Shown here: positions 1 to 8,294 of the stretch, piece by piece
Layout: each line of letters begins with the position of its first letter
Numbering within the stretch: the first letter of the stretch is position 1
Assembly: GCF_039511225.1 (NCBI RefSeq)
Contig: NZ_CP154261.1
Location: 434,001-498,000, forward strand
Direction: 5' to 3'
Origin: Sphingobacterium multivorum
GTDB taxonomy: Bacteria; Bacteroidota; Bacteroidia; Sphingobacteriales; Sphingobacteriaceae
DNA: 64,000 bases
Translations under genes and position numbers: made by a program
The notes under the pieces: generated by a model
What the model saw: the letters and a program-made list of their open reading frames with translations, nothing else
Database searches by the model: none
What the model was told of the DNA's origin: nothing

Positions 1-2
1 AA

Positions 3-431
3 GCGATGACAGGTAATGATTTAGCAAAATTACAAGATGACGGAAGTGGTGCGGTTTGGATTATTGGTGAAGGAATCGGAAAGCCTAAGGTATCCAGTAA
101 TCAAGTGGGCTGGAATACAGATAAAGCGCTTTGTTTGGTGCCGCTAGGCAACAAGAAATACCAGGTAACTGTTAAGGCAGGAGAGTCTATAAATTCTGAT
201 AACATCAATTTCAAATTTTTCCATCAAAAAGGATGGGGCGGTGAATTTGGTGGCACAGACCTGACAACGACAAGTGATATCGTTTTTGTGGGAGATGGAA
301 AGAATGGACGCGACTCAGGCAATCTTGGCATCAAAACCGGTAACGTGTTAGAGACCGGTAAAACCTATGTTTTTACATTGGATTTAACTGCAGGTAATAA
401 GGAAGCTGTCTTGACGATTGCGACAAAATAA
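3..431 (+). CDS. C-terminal fragment of a SusE/SusF-like outer-membrane surface protein
   Basis: The reading frame is open from the first bases, so the 5' end lies outside the window; the in-frame ATG at base 6 is probably internal. The 142 visible codons are rich in beta-strand, Trp and Gly patterns (VWIIGEGIGKP, FKFFHQKGWGGEF), which look like the C-terminal module of SusE/SusF-type starch-binding lipoproteins or related DUF5019/DUF5125 proteins. This suggests the end of a polysaccharide utilisation locus to the left. The stop is followed by a clear terminator. The family call rests on module style rather than on catalytic residues, so it is moderate. Confidence 0.55.
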   Translation, partial: AMTGNDLAKLQDDGSGAVWIIGEGIGKPKVSSNQVGWNTDKALCLVPLGNKKYQVTVKAGESINSDNINFKFFHQKGWGGEFGGTDLTTTSDIVFVGDGKNGRDSGNLGIKTGNVLETGKTYVFTLDLTAGNKEAVLTIATK

Positions 432-449
432 TAAAGATTGATTTTTTCC

Positions 450-482
450 AAGTCCCAGGTAGTTTGCTATCTGGGACTTTTT
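450..482 (+). terminator. Rho-independent terminator after the SusE/F-like gene
   Basis: A 13-bp stem (AAGTCCCAGGTAG pairing with CTATCTGGGACTT, one G-T pair) with loop TTTG is followed by a T-rich run. It lies 18 bases after the stop codon. Confidence 0.85.
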
Positions 483-496
483 CTTTCGAATGGAAG

Positions 497-528
497 TTGT
501 TTATTCCAACTTTCATTTGTTATATTTG
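497..528 (+). promoter_or_regulatory. Bacteroidota-type promoter for the copper-uptake locus
   Basis: TTG at 497-499 and TATATTTG at 521-528 are 21 bases apart, matching the TTG / TAnnTTTG layout of Bacteroidota primary sigma promoters. It follows the terminator directly and leaves a leader of about 95 bases before the gene at 629. Confidence 0.6.
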
Positions 529-628
529 CACAAACTCGAGACGAGTCATCATGTGCTTGATTTGGTCAGTTTACAAGATAAAGAGCAATCTTCCTGATGT
601 AAGCTGCTATTGAGAATAAAATATTGGA

Positions 629-1006
629 ATGAAAATCAGACTGTTTATATGGATTCTATTACCCTTGATGCTCCTGCAGAGCTTCTCAACGGTATGGCTA
701 TGGACAGTCTTCGAGTTGAATCGAGATTATATCGCACGTTACGAATGTATTAATCGCTTTAACGATAATGCGCTTGCCTGTCGAGGCCAGTGTATTTTGA
801 TGAAGAAAATGCGCGAGCATGAGGAAAAGGAACAAAAAAATCTTGAATTACGTATTATTGATGTTGTTTTTATAAATAATACGCAAGATTTTACGTTTAA
901 AAACACGGCTCTTTATGAAGACACTGTGGAGCGCCTGCTTCCAGTATATAAAGAAGATTATTCCTATAATCCCATCTTTACAATATTTCACCCCCCTTTG
1001 GTTTAA
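629..1006 (+). CDS. Small Cys-containing membrane-anchored protein, first gene of the copper locus
   Basis: This 125-residue protein has one N-terminal hydrophobic segment (about residues 4-28), then Cys40, Cys51 and Cys55 in the pattern C-x10-C-x3-C followed by LMKK, a charged coiled stretch (about 60-75), and a C-terminus ending FTIFHPPLV. Small Bacteroidota proteins with a Cys-rich centre and a FHPP-like end often occur near TonB receptors and metal genes, but I know no proven function. It is transcribed with the YtkA-like, TonB receptor, MbnP and MbnH-like genes. A role in metal handling is inferred from location and cysteines only. The start ATG is the only sensible one before the hydrophobic segment. 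Confidence 0.65.
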   Translation: MKIRLFIWILLPLMLLQSFSTVWLWTVFELNRDYIARYECINRFNDNALACRGQCILMKKMREHEEKEQKNLELRIIDVVFINNTQDFTFKNTALYEDTVERLLPVYKEDYSYNPIFTIFHPPLV

Positions 1007-1390
1007 ATCCAGCTAGTAATTTATTTGAATAAGTAATCGATCGCTGATGATGGTTTACAGTGTAAGCTAGGGCTAGCATCGCTTTATAATTGCGTCGTGA
1101 AAATGCCTTTAGCGATCTCTTGTCAAAGTAGTCAATCTTCCGATTAAACTACTTATTCAGTATTTATTTCAATGAAACCATTATGGTTATTTGGACTACA
1201 TTGCGATGTGGCTCTGAATCATTATAATGTTGATCGTGGTTAGTAATCTACTTAAAATCAACAGGATGATTTCATTTCGATAGAAAAATATATCCATTTG
1301 TCATATAGGATACCAGCATGATTTATTTAAACCGAGCTTGCGAGTTCACGAAGTAAATCGGATCGCTTCCTTATACATGAAATATTATAG
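1007..1390. other. Gene-free 384-base spacer with a hairpin
   Basis: No credible gene is seen. It contains a broken inverted repeat at 1126-1154 (AAGTAGT, AATC, loop TTCC, GATT, ACTACTT) and a short GCTAG-GG-CTAGC palindrome at 1066-1077. There is no T-run, so it is not a classical terminator. It may be a processing site or leader structure inside the operon, or it may hold a second promoter. Confidence 0.4.
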
Positions 1391-2296
1391 ATGAGAGATT
1401 TATTTATAAAAAAAGCGGGTTTTTATATCGCTATTATAGGTTTTTTTGTAGTCGCCTGTACCAAGGCGAAAACAGACTATGAGGCCGAAAGGGGAAATAC
1501 CGTTGAAGAGAATATGGAGTTTAAAGAGGTTACAAGCCTTATTTCTTCCGGTTACAATATTCGTATTGAAGCTCCGGGTGGGGTATTGTACCGCGGTTAT
1601 AATGATATCCGCGTGAAAATCAATAAGCAGCAAAATAATGAACCTGTAGCCGTTTCCGCAGTCAAATTGCTGCCCATCCAAACCAATATGCAAGGACTGA
1701 AAATTGTTTGTCCAAACCAGTCCGTAATGGACCATACGTTGGATGGGAGCTACTTTTCGGGTTACAGTGTGTTTACAGATGAAAGTTCTGCAGCAGCAAA
1801 CTGGAGTTTGGAAATCGATTTTAAAATTGGGAATCAGACCTTCACAGCTATACAGCCTGTAACTGTAATGCCACAGCCAAATAAAAATCGTAACATAACC
1901 ACCTTTACCGGGAAAGATAGCGAACACTATTTAATCGCCTTGATTGCTCCTTGGAAACCAAATGTTGCTGAAAATAAACTGGTCGCAGGCATTTATAAAT
2001 TAGACACTGCGCAATTGGCTTATACAATAGTCAACGGATACACCTTGCAGTTAGATCCGCGTATGCCAGAACCTTCGATGGGCAACCATTCTTCCCCCAA
2101 TAATAAGGACTTGGTCCAACAGGCCAACGGATTGTACCAAGGTGTTGTCAATTACACCATGACAGGCAACTGGACGCTGAATTTTATTTTGGTCAACCAA
2201 AATGGAAGGGCAATAGCAGGGACTGAGGTGCCGAAGGATTTCACTCCGGGGGTAGAAGGGCGTAAAAGTGAGTTATACATCGACATTCTATTTTAG
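1391..2296 (+). CDS. YtkA/FixH-like lipoprotein of the copper-uptake locus
   Basis: This is a 301-residue exported lipoprotein: charged start, hydrophobic segment (about 10-22) and lipobox ending VVAC at Cys23. It then shows two beta-rich modules, the first (about 45-165) with the YRGYNDIRVKI and later WSLEIDF patterns typical of YtkA-like or FixH-like periplasmic Ig-fold domains found in copper-handling loci. The second half (about 165-300) repeats this style. The stop is 5 bases before the TonB receptor start, so the two are surely co-transcribed. A role in periplasmic metal handling is inferred from context; the fold assignment is tentative. Confidence 0.65.
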   Translation: MRDLFIKKAGFYIAIIGFFVVACTKAKTDYEAERGNTVEENMEFKEVTSLISSGYNIRIEAPGGVLYRGYNDIRVKINKQQNNEPVAVSAVKLLPIQTNMQGLKIVCPNQSVMDHTLDGSYFSGYSVFTDESSAAANWSLEIDFKIGNQTFTAIQPVTVMPQPNKNRNITTFTGKDSEHYLIALIAPWKPNVAENKLVAGIYKLDTAQLAYTIVNGYTLQLDPRMPEPSMGNHSSPNNKDLVQQANGLYQGVVNYTMTGNWTLNFILVNQNGRAIAGTEVPKDFTPGVEGRKSELYIDILF

Positions 2297-2301
2297 AGGC
2301 T

Positions 2302-4290
2302 ATGAAGAAAATAAGTGTTATGCTCTTTATGTTGTCTTTGGGATGGAACGTACACGGACAAAACAATCCTATTACGCGCGATACCACGAGACGTCTAGCG
2401 GAGGTTACAGTCAATGCCGCTGCCAAAAAGAGGATCGAAAACGATCTAAAGATGACAGTCTCCGTGGATGAATATTTGGCTTCTGCAAGTAATATCAGCT
2501 TCATCAAACGTGGTGCCTACGCTTGGGAACCCCTACTCAATAATATGAGTAGCGAGCGTTCGATAATTACGATCGACGGGATGCATGTCTTTGGAGCATG
2601 TACGGATAAAATGGACCCGATAACCTCTTATGTAGAAAGTAATAATCTTGCTGCCATCGATATTAAATCGGGGCAGGAGGGTAATCTGCATGGCGCTACG
2701 GTCGCGGGCAGTATAGATCTAAAAAGAAGGAATACCTCGTTTGGGCTGCAGAAAAAAATTGGCGGAGCCTATCAGACAGGTTTTGAATTCAATAATAAGC
2801 AGACGTTCAATCTTGGAAATTTATATTACTCAAGCGACAAATTTGTGGCAGATGGAAGTATTGCCTTCCGGAAGGCTGGAAATTATTATGATGGAAATGA
2901 CGATGAAGTACGGCATTCGCAATATAATAAATTCAATGCGTCTTTGGGCTTGGCCTATAAAACAAGTCCGCTCTCTGCCGTTAGGGTGGATGCTATTTTT
3001 GATCGGGCAAAAGATGTGGGATTTCCTGCTTTACCAATGGACCTATCCTTATCCAGAGCGATCATCACTTCCGCTACATACAAACAGTTGTTTGAAGAGG
3101 GCTTGGTAAAAGTATGGGACACCAAAGTTTATTTTAATGCTGTTGAGCACTATATGGATGATACAACCCGTCCGGAGAATTTGGTCCATATGGATATGCC
3201 AGGCTGGAGTACGACCTACGGTCTTTTATCTAAAATTAATCTGCAGAAAGACCGCTATTCTTCGGAAATACAGGTAAATGCTTACGATAATCTATCGATA
3301 GCTGAGATGCGCATGTACCCGCAGGATCGATCCAAACAGACCATGTTTGCCTATAGCTGGCCATGGGTGACCACACGATTCGCGAGTGTAGCCATTAATA
3401 ACTCGTTAGATCTTTCTGATATCAGTAGACTTGTCTTTGGGGGGTCATTGGGTTTGAACTATAACTATTCGAAATACGTTGAATTCAACTGGATCTTCCA
3501 TCCGGGTTCTCCACAGAAGAAAAATAGAATTCTGCCGAGCCTACATGCTAGCTATCAGTTAAATATTGGTCAGTTTGACTTTTCTCTAGGAACAGGGTTT
3601 GGGCATCGTGCTCCTTCTGTTTCGGAAGCGTATGGTTACTACATCTATAACAGTTTCGATCGTTATGACTATATCGGAAATCCAGATTTAAAAAATGAAG
3701 TTTCTTATGAAGCCAATGCCAGTGCCGGATTTAAGACCGGAAAGCTAAGCATTGGGGCCAAGGCCAATTATTTCTTTATACAAGACTACATTATTGGCCG
3801 GATTTTGAGTTTGGGTAGCCCCATGAACTATCAATCGGTAGGCGTAAAAGGCTATACCTCTTTAGATCATGCGACGCTGTTTAATCTGGCACTCAATGCG
3901 CAATATCAAATTTTGCCAGGTCTAGATTGGAAGGCTATACTTACCTATGCCAGAGGGCAAGACAATATGGGCGGAAACCTGCCCTTTATACGTCCCTTAA
4001 GTTATCAAACATCACTGCATTACCGATACAAAATGATCGGCATGCAAACTTCAATGAACGGGGACTTTAGTCAAGTCAATTTTAGTCCTGAATACGGAGA
4101 GGACCAAACTGCATCCTATAAGATTTGGAATGTATCGGCAGATTATAACTTCAATATTGGGAAATTAAATGCCGCGTTTCAGGTCGGTGCGGAGAACCTT
4201 TTCAATGAATACTATAGTACCTATGCGGATTGGGGAAATATACCACGCATGGGTAGGAATATTTTTACATCCTTAAAAATCAATTTTTAA
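2302..4290 (+). CDS. TonB-dependent receptor of the OprC/NosA copper type
   Basis: This 662-residue protein has a signal peptide (cleavage near residue 19-20, HG-Q), a plug domain (about 25-145) and a 22-strand barrel ending in aromatic F. The plug holds IDGMHVFGACTDKMDP, giving a CxxxM motif (Cys100, Met104). The barrel holds VEHYMDD, giving an HxM motif (His283, Met285). In Pseudomonas OprC, copper is bound by exactly such a CxxxM plus HxM pair, so this receptor is most likely a copper importer. There is no N-terminal CarboxypepD extension, unlike SusC-type receptors. It sits between a YtkA-like lipoprotein and MbnP/MbnH-like genes, which supports the call. Confidence 0.85.
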   Translation: MKKISVMLFMLSLGWNVHGQNNPITRDTTRRLAEVTVNAAAKKRIENDLKMTVSVDEYLASASNISFIKRGAYAWEPLLNNMSSERSIITIDGMHVFGACTDKMDPITSYVESNNLAAIDIKSGQEGNLHGATVAGSIDLKRRNTSFGLQKKIGGAYQTGFEFNNKQTFNLGNLYYSSDKFVADGSIAFRKAGNYYDGNDDEVRHSQYNKFNASLGLAYKTSPLSAVRVDAIFDRAKDVGFPALPMDLSLSRAIITSATYKQLFEEGLVKVWDTKVYFNAVEHYMDDTTRPENLVHMDMPGWSTTYGLLSKINLQKDRYSSEIQVNAYDNLSIAEMRMYPQDRSKQTMFAYSWPWVTTRFASVAINNSLDLSDISRLVFGGSLGLNYNYSKYVEFNWIFHPGSPQKKNRILPSLHASYQLNIGQFDFSLGTGFGHRAPSVSEAYGYYIYNSFDRYDYIGNPDLKNEVSYEANASAGFKTGKLSIGAKANYFFIQDYIIGRILSLGSPMNYQSVGVKGYTSLDHATLFNLALNAQYQILPGLDWKAILTYARGQDNMGGNLPFIRPLSYQTSLHYRYKMIGMQTSMNGDFSQVNFSPEYGEDQTASYKIWNVSADYNFNIGKLNAAFQVGAENLFNEYYSTYADWGNIPRMGRNIFTSLKINF

Positions 4291-4313
4291 ATACCTTAAA
4301 ACTTAAAAATAAA

Positions 4314-5162
4314 ATGAAAAACAATACAATTAAACTCCTGATGATCTCTTTGGTTATGGTTTCTTGTAGCAAAAGTGAAGACGTCGCTAACAGTGTTAAC
4401 TTACATTTCAACAATACATTTAAAAATACAACAATTGTGCTGGGTAGTGCAGATTCCCCAGCTGCTACGACAAATACATCCGCCAGCGGACAACTGTATC
4501 AGTTTTCTGAGCTAAAGTATGTAATTAGCAATATCAGACTTATTAAAGCCGATGGGTCTGAGATCCCTTATAATGTAAATGACCTGGATAAAGGGGCTAC
4601 AGTAATTGATCAGGCGAAAGCAGCAACGTTAAATTATGTACTGAGTAATATACCTGTTGGCGAGTATAAACAGATCAAATTCGGTTTGGGGGTAAAACAG
4701 GAAATAAATACTCTGGATCAACTGAGATTCCCAGTTTTCTATGCAACAGCAGGAGCAAATGATACTAAAATGCATTGGGAATGGGGGACAGGTTACCGAT
4801 TTACGAAATTGGAGGGCTTTTATGGTGTTGATCATAAAGAGTTGTCTATTCACACAGGGAGTACGGTCAACGGTACAAACGGCGATGAATCCACTTATAA
4901 ACAGGGCGTAGATGCTTACCGGGACATTACGTTGAATTTACCTTCCATAGTTACTATTGGAAAAAGTATACCACAGATTAACATCAGGGCAGATTTCGAT
5001 AAACTCCTAAGCGGTAAAACGAATACCATCACCTTGGGGGCCAATAATGCTACACCTAGTATTCATTCAGCAGTGGAAATGGTGAAGTTTGTTGATAATC
5101 TTGGCGGCAACGGAAGCAGCGATACAGCAGGGATGTTCACTGTTGAAGGTGTTTCTAACTAA
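4314..5162 (+). CDS. MbnP-like copper-binding lipoprotein
   Basis: This 282-residue lipoprotein (lipobox ending MVSC at Cys18) matches the MbnP family in layout: VNLHFNN start of the fold, YQFSELKYVISNIRL, then a central MHWEWGTGYRF block and a C-terminal beta region. In methanotroph MbnP a Trp is oxidised to kynurenine by the partner MbnH, making a copper site. The HWEW block puts Trp155 and Trp157 near His154 and makes them candidates for this change. It starts 24 bases after the TonB receptor and is followed by an MbnH-like dihaem protein, the expected pairing. The family call is solid; the modification here is inferred. Confidence 0.85.
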   Translation: MKNNTIKLLMISLVMVSCSKSEDVANSVNLHFNNTFKNTTIVLGSADSPAATTNTSASGQLYQFSELKYVISNIRLIKADGSEIPYNVNDLDKGATVIDQAKAATLNYVLSNIPVGEYKQIKFGLGVKQEINTLDQLRFPVFYATAGANDTKMHWEWGTGYRFTKLEGFYGVDHKELSIHTGSTVNGTNGDESTYKQGVDAYRDITLNLPSIVTIGKSIPQINIRADFDKLLSGKTNTITLGANNATPSIHSAVEMVKFVDNLGGNGSSDTAGMFTVEGVSN

Positions 5163-5305
5163 ATATGATGTAAATGGCTATGATCTGGAATGCGATTGTA
5201 GCCATTTATGAAAAATACATTAGGCATAAAAGCGAACGGATGCTTTCTGCATCAGACTATTGTGTACATTTTGAATATTCATCAACCCTTGATAAAATTA
5301 ATAGG

Positions 5306-6328
5306 ATGAAAAAAGTCATCTTAATCCTGACCATTATAGTGATTGCTTTATCCTGTAGTAGGGATGATATTGTTGATTCTAAGCTGGAAGATAACCCTAT
5401 AGTCACTTTCAACATTCCTGCGGATTTTCCGAGTCTAAATAATGTGTTTAAGAGCAATAAGCCAACAAAATATGGTGTTGAATTGGGGGAAAAGCTGTTT
5501 CATGAGAAAAGATTCAGTGGAAACAATACGATATCATGTGCCAGTTGCCATAACCCCGCATTGGCTTTTTCCGATGGAAAAATGCAGGCGGTAGGGATAG
5601 ATGATCGTGTTGGATTTCGGAATACGCCGCCTTTGCAGAATTTGGCTTTTATGAAATTTTATAATTGGGATGGCAATATACTCGAACTGGAAAAGCAACC
5701 TTTAGTTCCAATTATCACGCATGAAGAGATGAACTCTTCTATCTTGGAGGTTATCGGTAAAATTAATGGGGATTTTGACTACAAAGTATTGTTCAAGAAG
5801 GCTTTTGGCGATGAGAATATTACACCTGAACGAATTTATAAAAGCATTGGACAATATGAGTATACCCTAATTTCAGCCGACAGTAAATATGACAAGGTAA
5901 AACGAGGTGAAGGGGAGCAATTCACTATTGAGGAAGAACGGGGGTATCAGCTGTTTAAATTGAAATGTGAAAGCTGCCATGCATCAGAATTATTTACCGA
6001 TCAGAGTTTTAGAAATGTCGGGTTTCCTTTAAACAAACATCCAGATGAGGCTGGGCGAGCACGTATCACAGGTATCGAAACAGATTATATGGCTTTTCGG
6101 GTACCGTCTTTACGAAATGCCGAATACACAGCGCCCTATGGAAGTTTTGGGCAGTTTCCAACGTTGAAATCTGTGCTGGATTATTTCGACAAGGGTGTTT
6201 TGGATGCAGCTAACCTTGATCCGATTCTGAAAGAAAATGGCAAAAGAATTCCTATGACAGAAGAAGAAAAGGAAGCTATCATCGCTTTTATTAAAACATT
6301 AAGTGATCCGAAATTTGTAGGCAAATAA
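5306..6328 (+). CDS. MbnH/MauG-like dihaem cytochrome c peroxidase-family lipoprotein
   Basis: The ATG at 5306 is preferred over an upstream in-frame ATG at 5174, because it gives a clean lipoprotein signal (MKKVILILTIIVIALSC, Cys17); the protein is then 340 residues. Two haem motifs are visible, CASCH (78-82) and CESCH (221-225), as in bacterial dihaem peroxidases. After the second come VPSLRNAEYTAPYGSFG and TLKSVLDYFDKG, the region holding the axial ligand of the second haem (Met in classical peroxidases, Tyr in MauG/MbnH). By eye the aligned residue is Phe with Tyr just before it. Its place after an MbnP-like gene points to MbnH, which oxidises a Trp in MbnP. Confidence 0.82.
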   Translation: MKKVILILTIIVIALSCSRDDIVDSKLEDNPIVTFNIPADFPSLNNVFKSNKPTKYGVELGEKLFHEKRFSGNNTISCASCHNPALAFSDGKMQAVGIDDRVGFRNTPPLQNLAFMKFYNWDGNILELEKQPLVPIITHEEMNSSILEVIGKINGDFDYKVLFKKAFGDENITPERIYKSIGQYEYTLISADSKYDKVKRGEGEQFTIEEERGYQLFKLKCESCHASELFTDQSFRNVGFPLNKHPDEAGRARITGIETDYMAFRVPSLRNAEYTAPYGSFGQFPTLKSVLDYFDKGVLDAANLDPILKENGKRIPMTEEEKEAIIAFIKTLSDPKFVGK

Positions 6329-6335
6329 TGCTGAT

Positions 6336-7178
6336 TTACGAATAGAAGAGATCAACCAATTGCTTCGCTTCCTTTACATCATGTACGCGGAGAATTTGTA
6401 CACCTCTTTCGAGAAGTAGCGTATTTAAAGCAGTGGTGCCGTTTAAAGCTTCCTGGGCGGTGATTCCGATTTTTTTATAAATCATGGATTTACGGGATAT
6501 TCCGCCCAAAATTGGTAATTCAAAGTAATGAAGTTCATTGACACGATAGAGTAACTCATAGTTTTGTTCCACTGTCTTTGCAAAACCAAATCCCGGATCA
6601 AGAATAATGTCTTTTACCCCCATACTTTTTAGCGTGGCAATGCGGTCACCTAAAAAGGTGGCGACGTCAGTTACAATATCGTTGTAATCGGTTTTTTCCT
6701 GCATATTTTCGGGAATACCGCGCATATGCATGAGAATATACGGAACTTGATATTTTGCTACCGTGGCGAACATGTTATCGTCGAGTGTACCTCCCGAAAC
6801 ATCATTTATGATGTGCACTCCCGCATCGATTGCCGCAGCGGCAACGTCTGCCCTAAAGGTATCTATTGATAAAATTGCGTCAGGAAATGCAGTTTTAATC
6901 GCCCGAATAGCAGGAAGAGCTCGATCCATTTCCTCCTGTGATGAAATCAATGGAGCTCCTGGACGTGAGGAATATGCGCCAATATCAAGAATTTGAGCAC
7001 CTTCAAGCAATAGCTTCTTTGCTTTCTCTACCGCAAGTTCGACGGTTGTATTGTCGCCACCATCATAAAATGAATCCGGAGTCACATTGAGTATCCCCAT
7101 AATAATGGGCTTTTCGAAGCTCATCAAGGTACCATCGACCAATATGGAATGGCAGGGTGAAGTGTGGAATCTTTTCAT
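6336..7178 (-). CDS. folP: Dihydropteroate synthase
   Basis: This 280-residue TIM-barrel enzyme joins p-aminobenzoate to dihydropterin pyrophosphate in folate synthesis. Diagnostic blocks are MGILNVTPDSFYDGG (about 27-41), SIDTFRADVA, IINDVSGG and DPGFGFAKT, with the C-terminal RVHDV. Length is normal. A second Met at residue 19 could also start it, but the upstream Met keeps a fuller N-terminal strand. It converges with the copper locus, 7 bases from its stop, and is followed upstream by a DUF4920 gene on the same strand. A TAGCTTTG box lies only 5 bases before the ATG. Confidence 0.97.
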   Translation of the reverse strand: MKRFHTSPCHSILVDGTLMSFEKPIIMGILNVTPDSFYDGGDNTTVELAVEKAKKLLLEGAQILDIGAYSSRPGAPLISSQEEMDRALPAIRAIKTAFPDAILSIDTFRADVAAAAIDAGVHIINDVSGGTLDDNMFATVAKYQVPYILMHMRGIPENMQEKTDYNDIVTDVATFLGDRIATLKSMGVKDIILDPGFGFAKTVEQNYELLYRVNELHYFELPILGGISRKSMIYKKIGITAQEALNGTTALNTLLLERGVQILRVHDVKEAKQLVDLFYS

Positions 7179-7183
7179 CAGAA

Positions 7184-7191
7184 CAAAGCTA
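7184..7191 (-). promoter_or_regulatory. Candidate -7 box of the folP promoter
   Basis: TAGCTTTG on the minus strand matches TAnnTTTG. It ends 5 bases before the folP ATG, so the transcript would be nearly leaderless. No good -33 element was found at the usual distance. Confidence 0.35.
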
Positions 7192-7210
7192 GGCGTGGTG
7201 TAATAGCGTC

Positions 7211-7690
7211 TTATTTGACAACTAAAACACCTTCGGCAATAATGCTAATATCTTTTTTAGGTTGTGTAATCTGGTCTATTTCAGCCTGTGATTTACCCAG
7301 ATCCTTTGCTGCATGTTGTAACGATGCGACAGAAACTTCTTTTTTCTTCGCAATACCCTCGACAACAACCGTTTTACCGACAATGTCTGCTGGCATGAAG
7401 AAACCATAGTCTTTAAAACGAACGGTAATAGGCTCTTCACCTTCCCGTTGCAACGTCATGAAACAGCCTTTTTTCTTACATACCTCAACGACCTTACCGG
7501 CTACTTTTCCGTTGAATGCGTTCTTTTGCGTAAGTTCTTTTTCAAGCTTTGCTACTGAAATCGCATTGGACGCAGAGATTTCTTTCCCATATTTTACACC
7601 AGGTTTGGCGGCGGGAATATCCTTTTGCTGTGCCAAAGATATATTGGTAACAGCAAAGGCTAATGCAAAAAATAAAACGATCTTTTTCAT
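7211..7690 (-). CDS. DUF4920 secreted protein
   Basis: The Met at 7690 is chosen because it begins a clear signal peptide (MKKIVLFFALAFAVTNISLAQ); an upstream Met would add ten polar residues before it. The mature protein (about 138 residues) has the DUF4920 pattern: YGKEISA, GKVAGKVVEVCKKKGCFMTL with a Cys pair, RFKDYGFFMP, and a C-terminal IIAEGVLVVK. It is probably periplasmic with an OB-like fold. The function of the family is unknown; the CxxxxC pair and its redox or metal role are only a guess. The gene overlaps nothing and lies 1 base downstream of tsaC, suggesting co-transcription. Confidence 0.85.
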   Translation of the reverse strand: MKKIVLFFALAFAVTNISLAQQKDIPAAKPGVKYGKEISASNAISVAKLEKELTQKNAFNGKVAGKVVEVCKKKGCFMTLQREGEEPITVRFKDYGFFMPADIVGKTVVVEGIAKKKEVSVASLQHAAKDLGKSQAEIDQITQPKKDISIIAEGVLVVK

Positions 7691-7691
7691 G

Positions 7692-8270
7692 CTATTTTCT
7701 AATAAATTCAAATTTACCACTAGGGTCCAGCTTCATGACAGTAGATGATTTGCCATCTGTTGCAACATCTCTTTCGTAAGCGACGATATAGTCTACCCCA
7801 TCTTTGATGACATCCGATATTTCGTCGAAATCTTTCGCCGTTGGTTCACCACTGATATTTGCCGAAGTTGAAATGATCGGTTTGCGAAACCGTTGTAAAA
7901 GCTGTTCACAAAAAGGGTGTTTGACAATTCGAATGCCAATTGAACCGTCCTCAGCAATTGCATTGGGCGCAAGATTTTTGGCATTCGAATAGACAATTGT
8001 CAAGGGTTTTTCTGTATATTCAATAAGTTGATAAGCCACATCCGGGATTTCATTGACATAACTCGCTAATTGATTGTCGTTGTGTAAAAGGACGATCAGA
8101 CTTTTGGATTTATCTCTTCCTTTTAGTTGGAAAACTTTCTCCACGGCTTCTGGATTGGTGGCATCACAGCCTATTCCCCAAATGGTGTCAGTGGGGTATA
8201 GAATTAATCCGCCGTTTTTTAATGTCTCCAAGGCCTTATTCAAATCCTCACGATCTACGAATGCACTCAT
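7692..8270 (-). CDS. tsaC: L-threonylcarbamoyladenylate synthase (TsaC/Sua5/YrdC family)
   Basis: This enzyme makes threonylcarbamoyl-AMP from threonine, bicarbonate and ATP, the first step of the t6A37 tRNA modification in the cytoplasm. The 192 residues carry the YrdC blocks LYPTDTIWGIGCDA, KGRDKSKSLIVLL, GIRIVKHPF and PIISTSANISGEPT. It is the short TsaC form without the Sua5 C-terminal domain. The next step needs TsaE among others, and a tsaE gene is present at 18887-19297. It lies between a DUF4920 gene and dapD, all on the minus strand. Confidence 0.95.
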   Translation of the reverse strand: MSAFVDREDLNKALETLKNGGLILYPTDTIWGIGCDATNPEAVEKVFQLKGRDKSKSLIVLLHNDNQLASYVNEIPDVAYQLIEYTEKPLTIVYSNAKNLAPNAIAEDGSIGIRIVKHPFCEQLLQRFRKPIISTSANISGEPTAKDFDEISDVIKDGVDYIVAYERDVATDGKSSTVMKLDPSGKFEFIRK

Positions 8271-8294
8271 CTTATCTTTATACTAATTTTAACT

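Noticed and set aside
551..613. Short 20-codon frame in the leader of the copper operon
   Set aside because: It contains two Cys and could be a leader peptide, but it is too short and has no conserved motif or clear start context.
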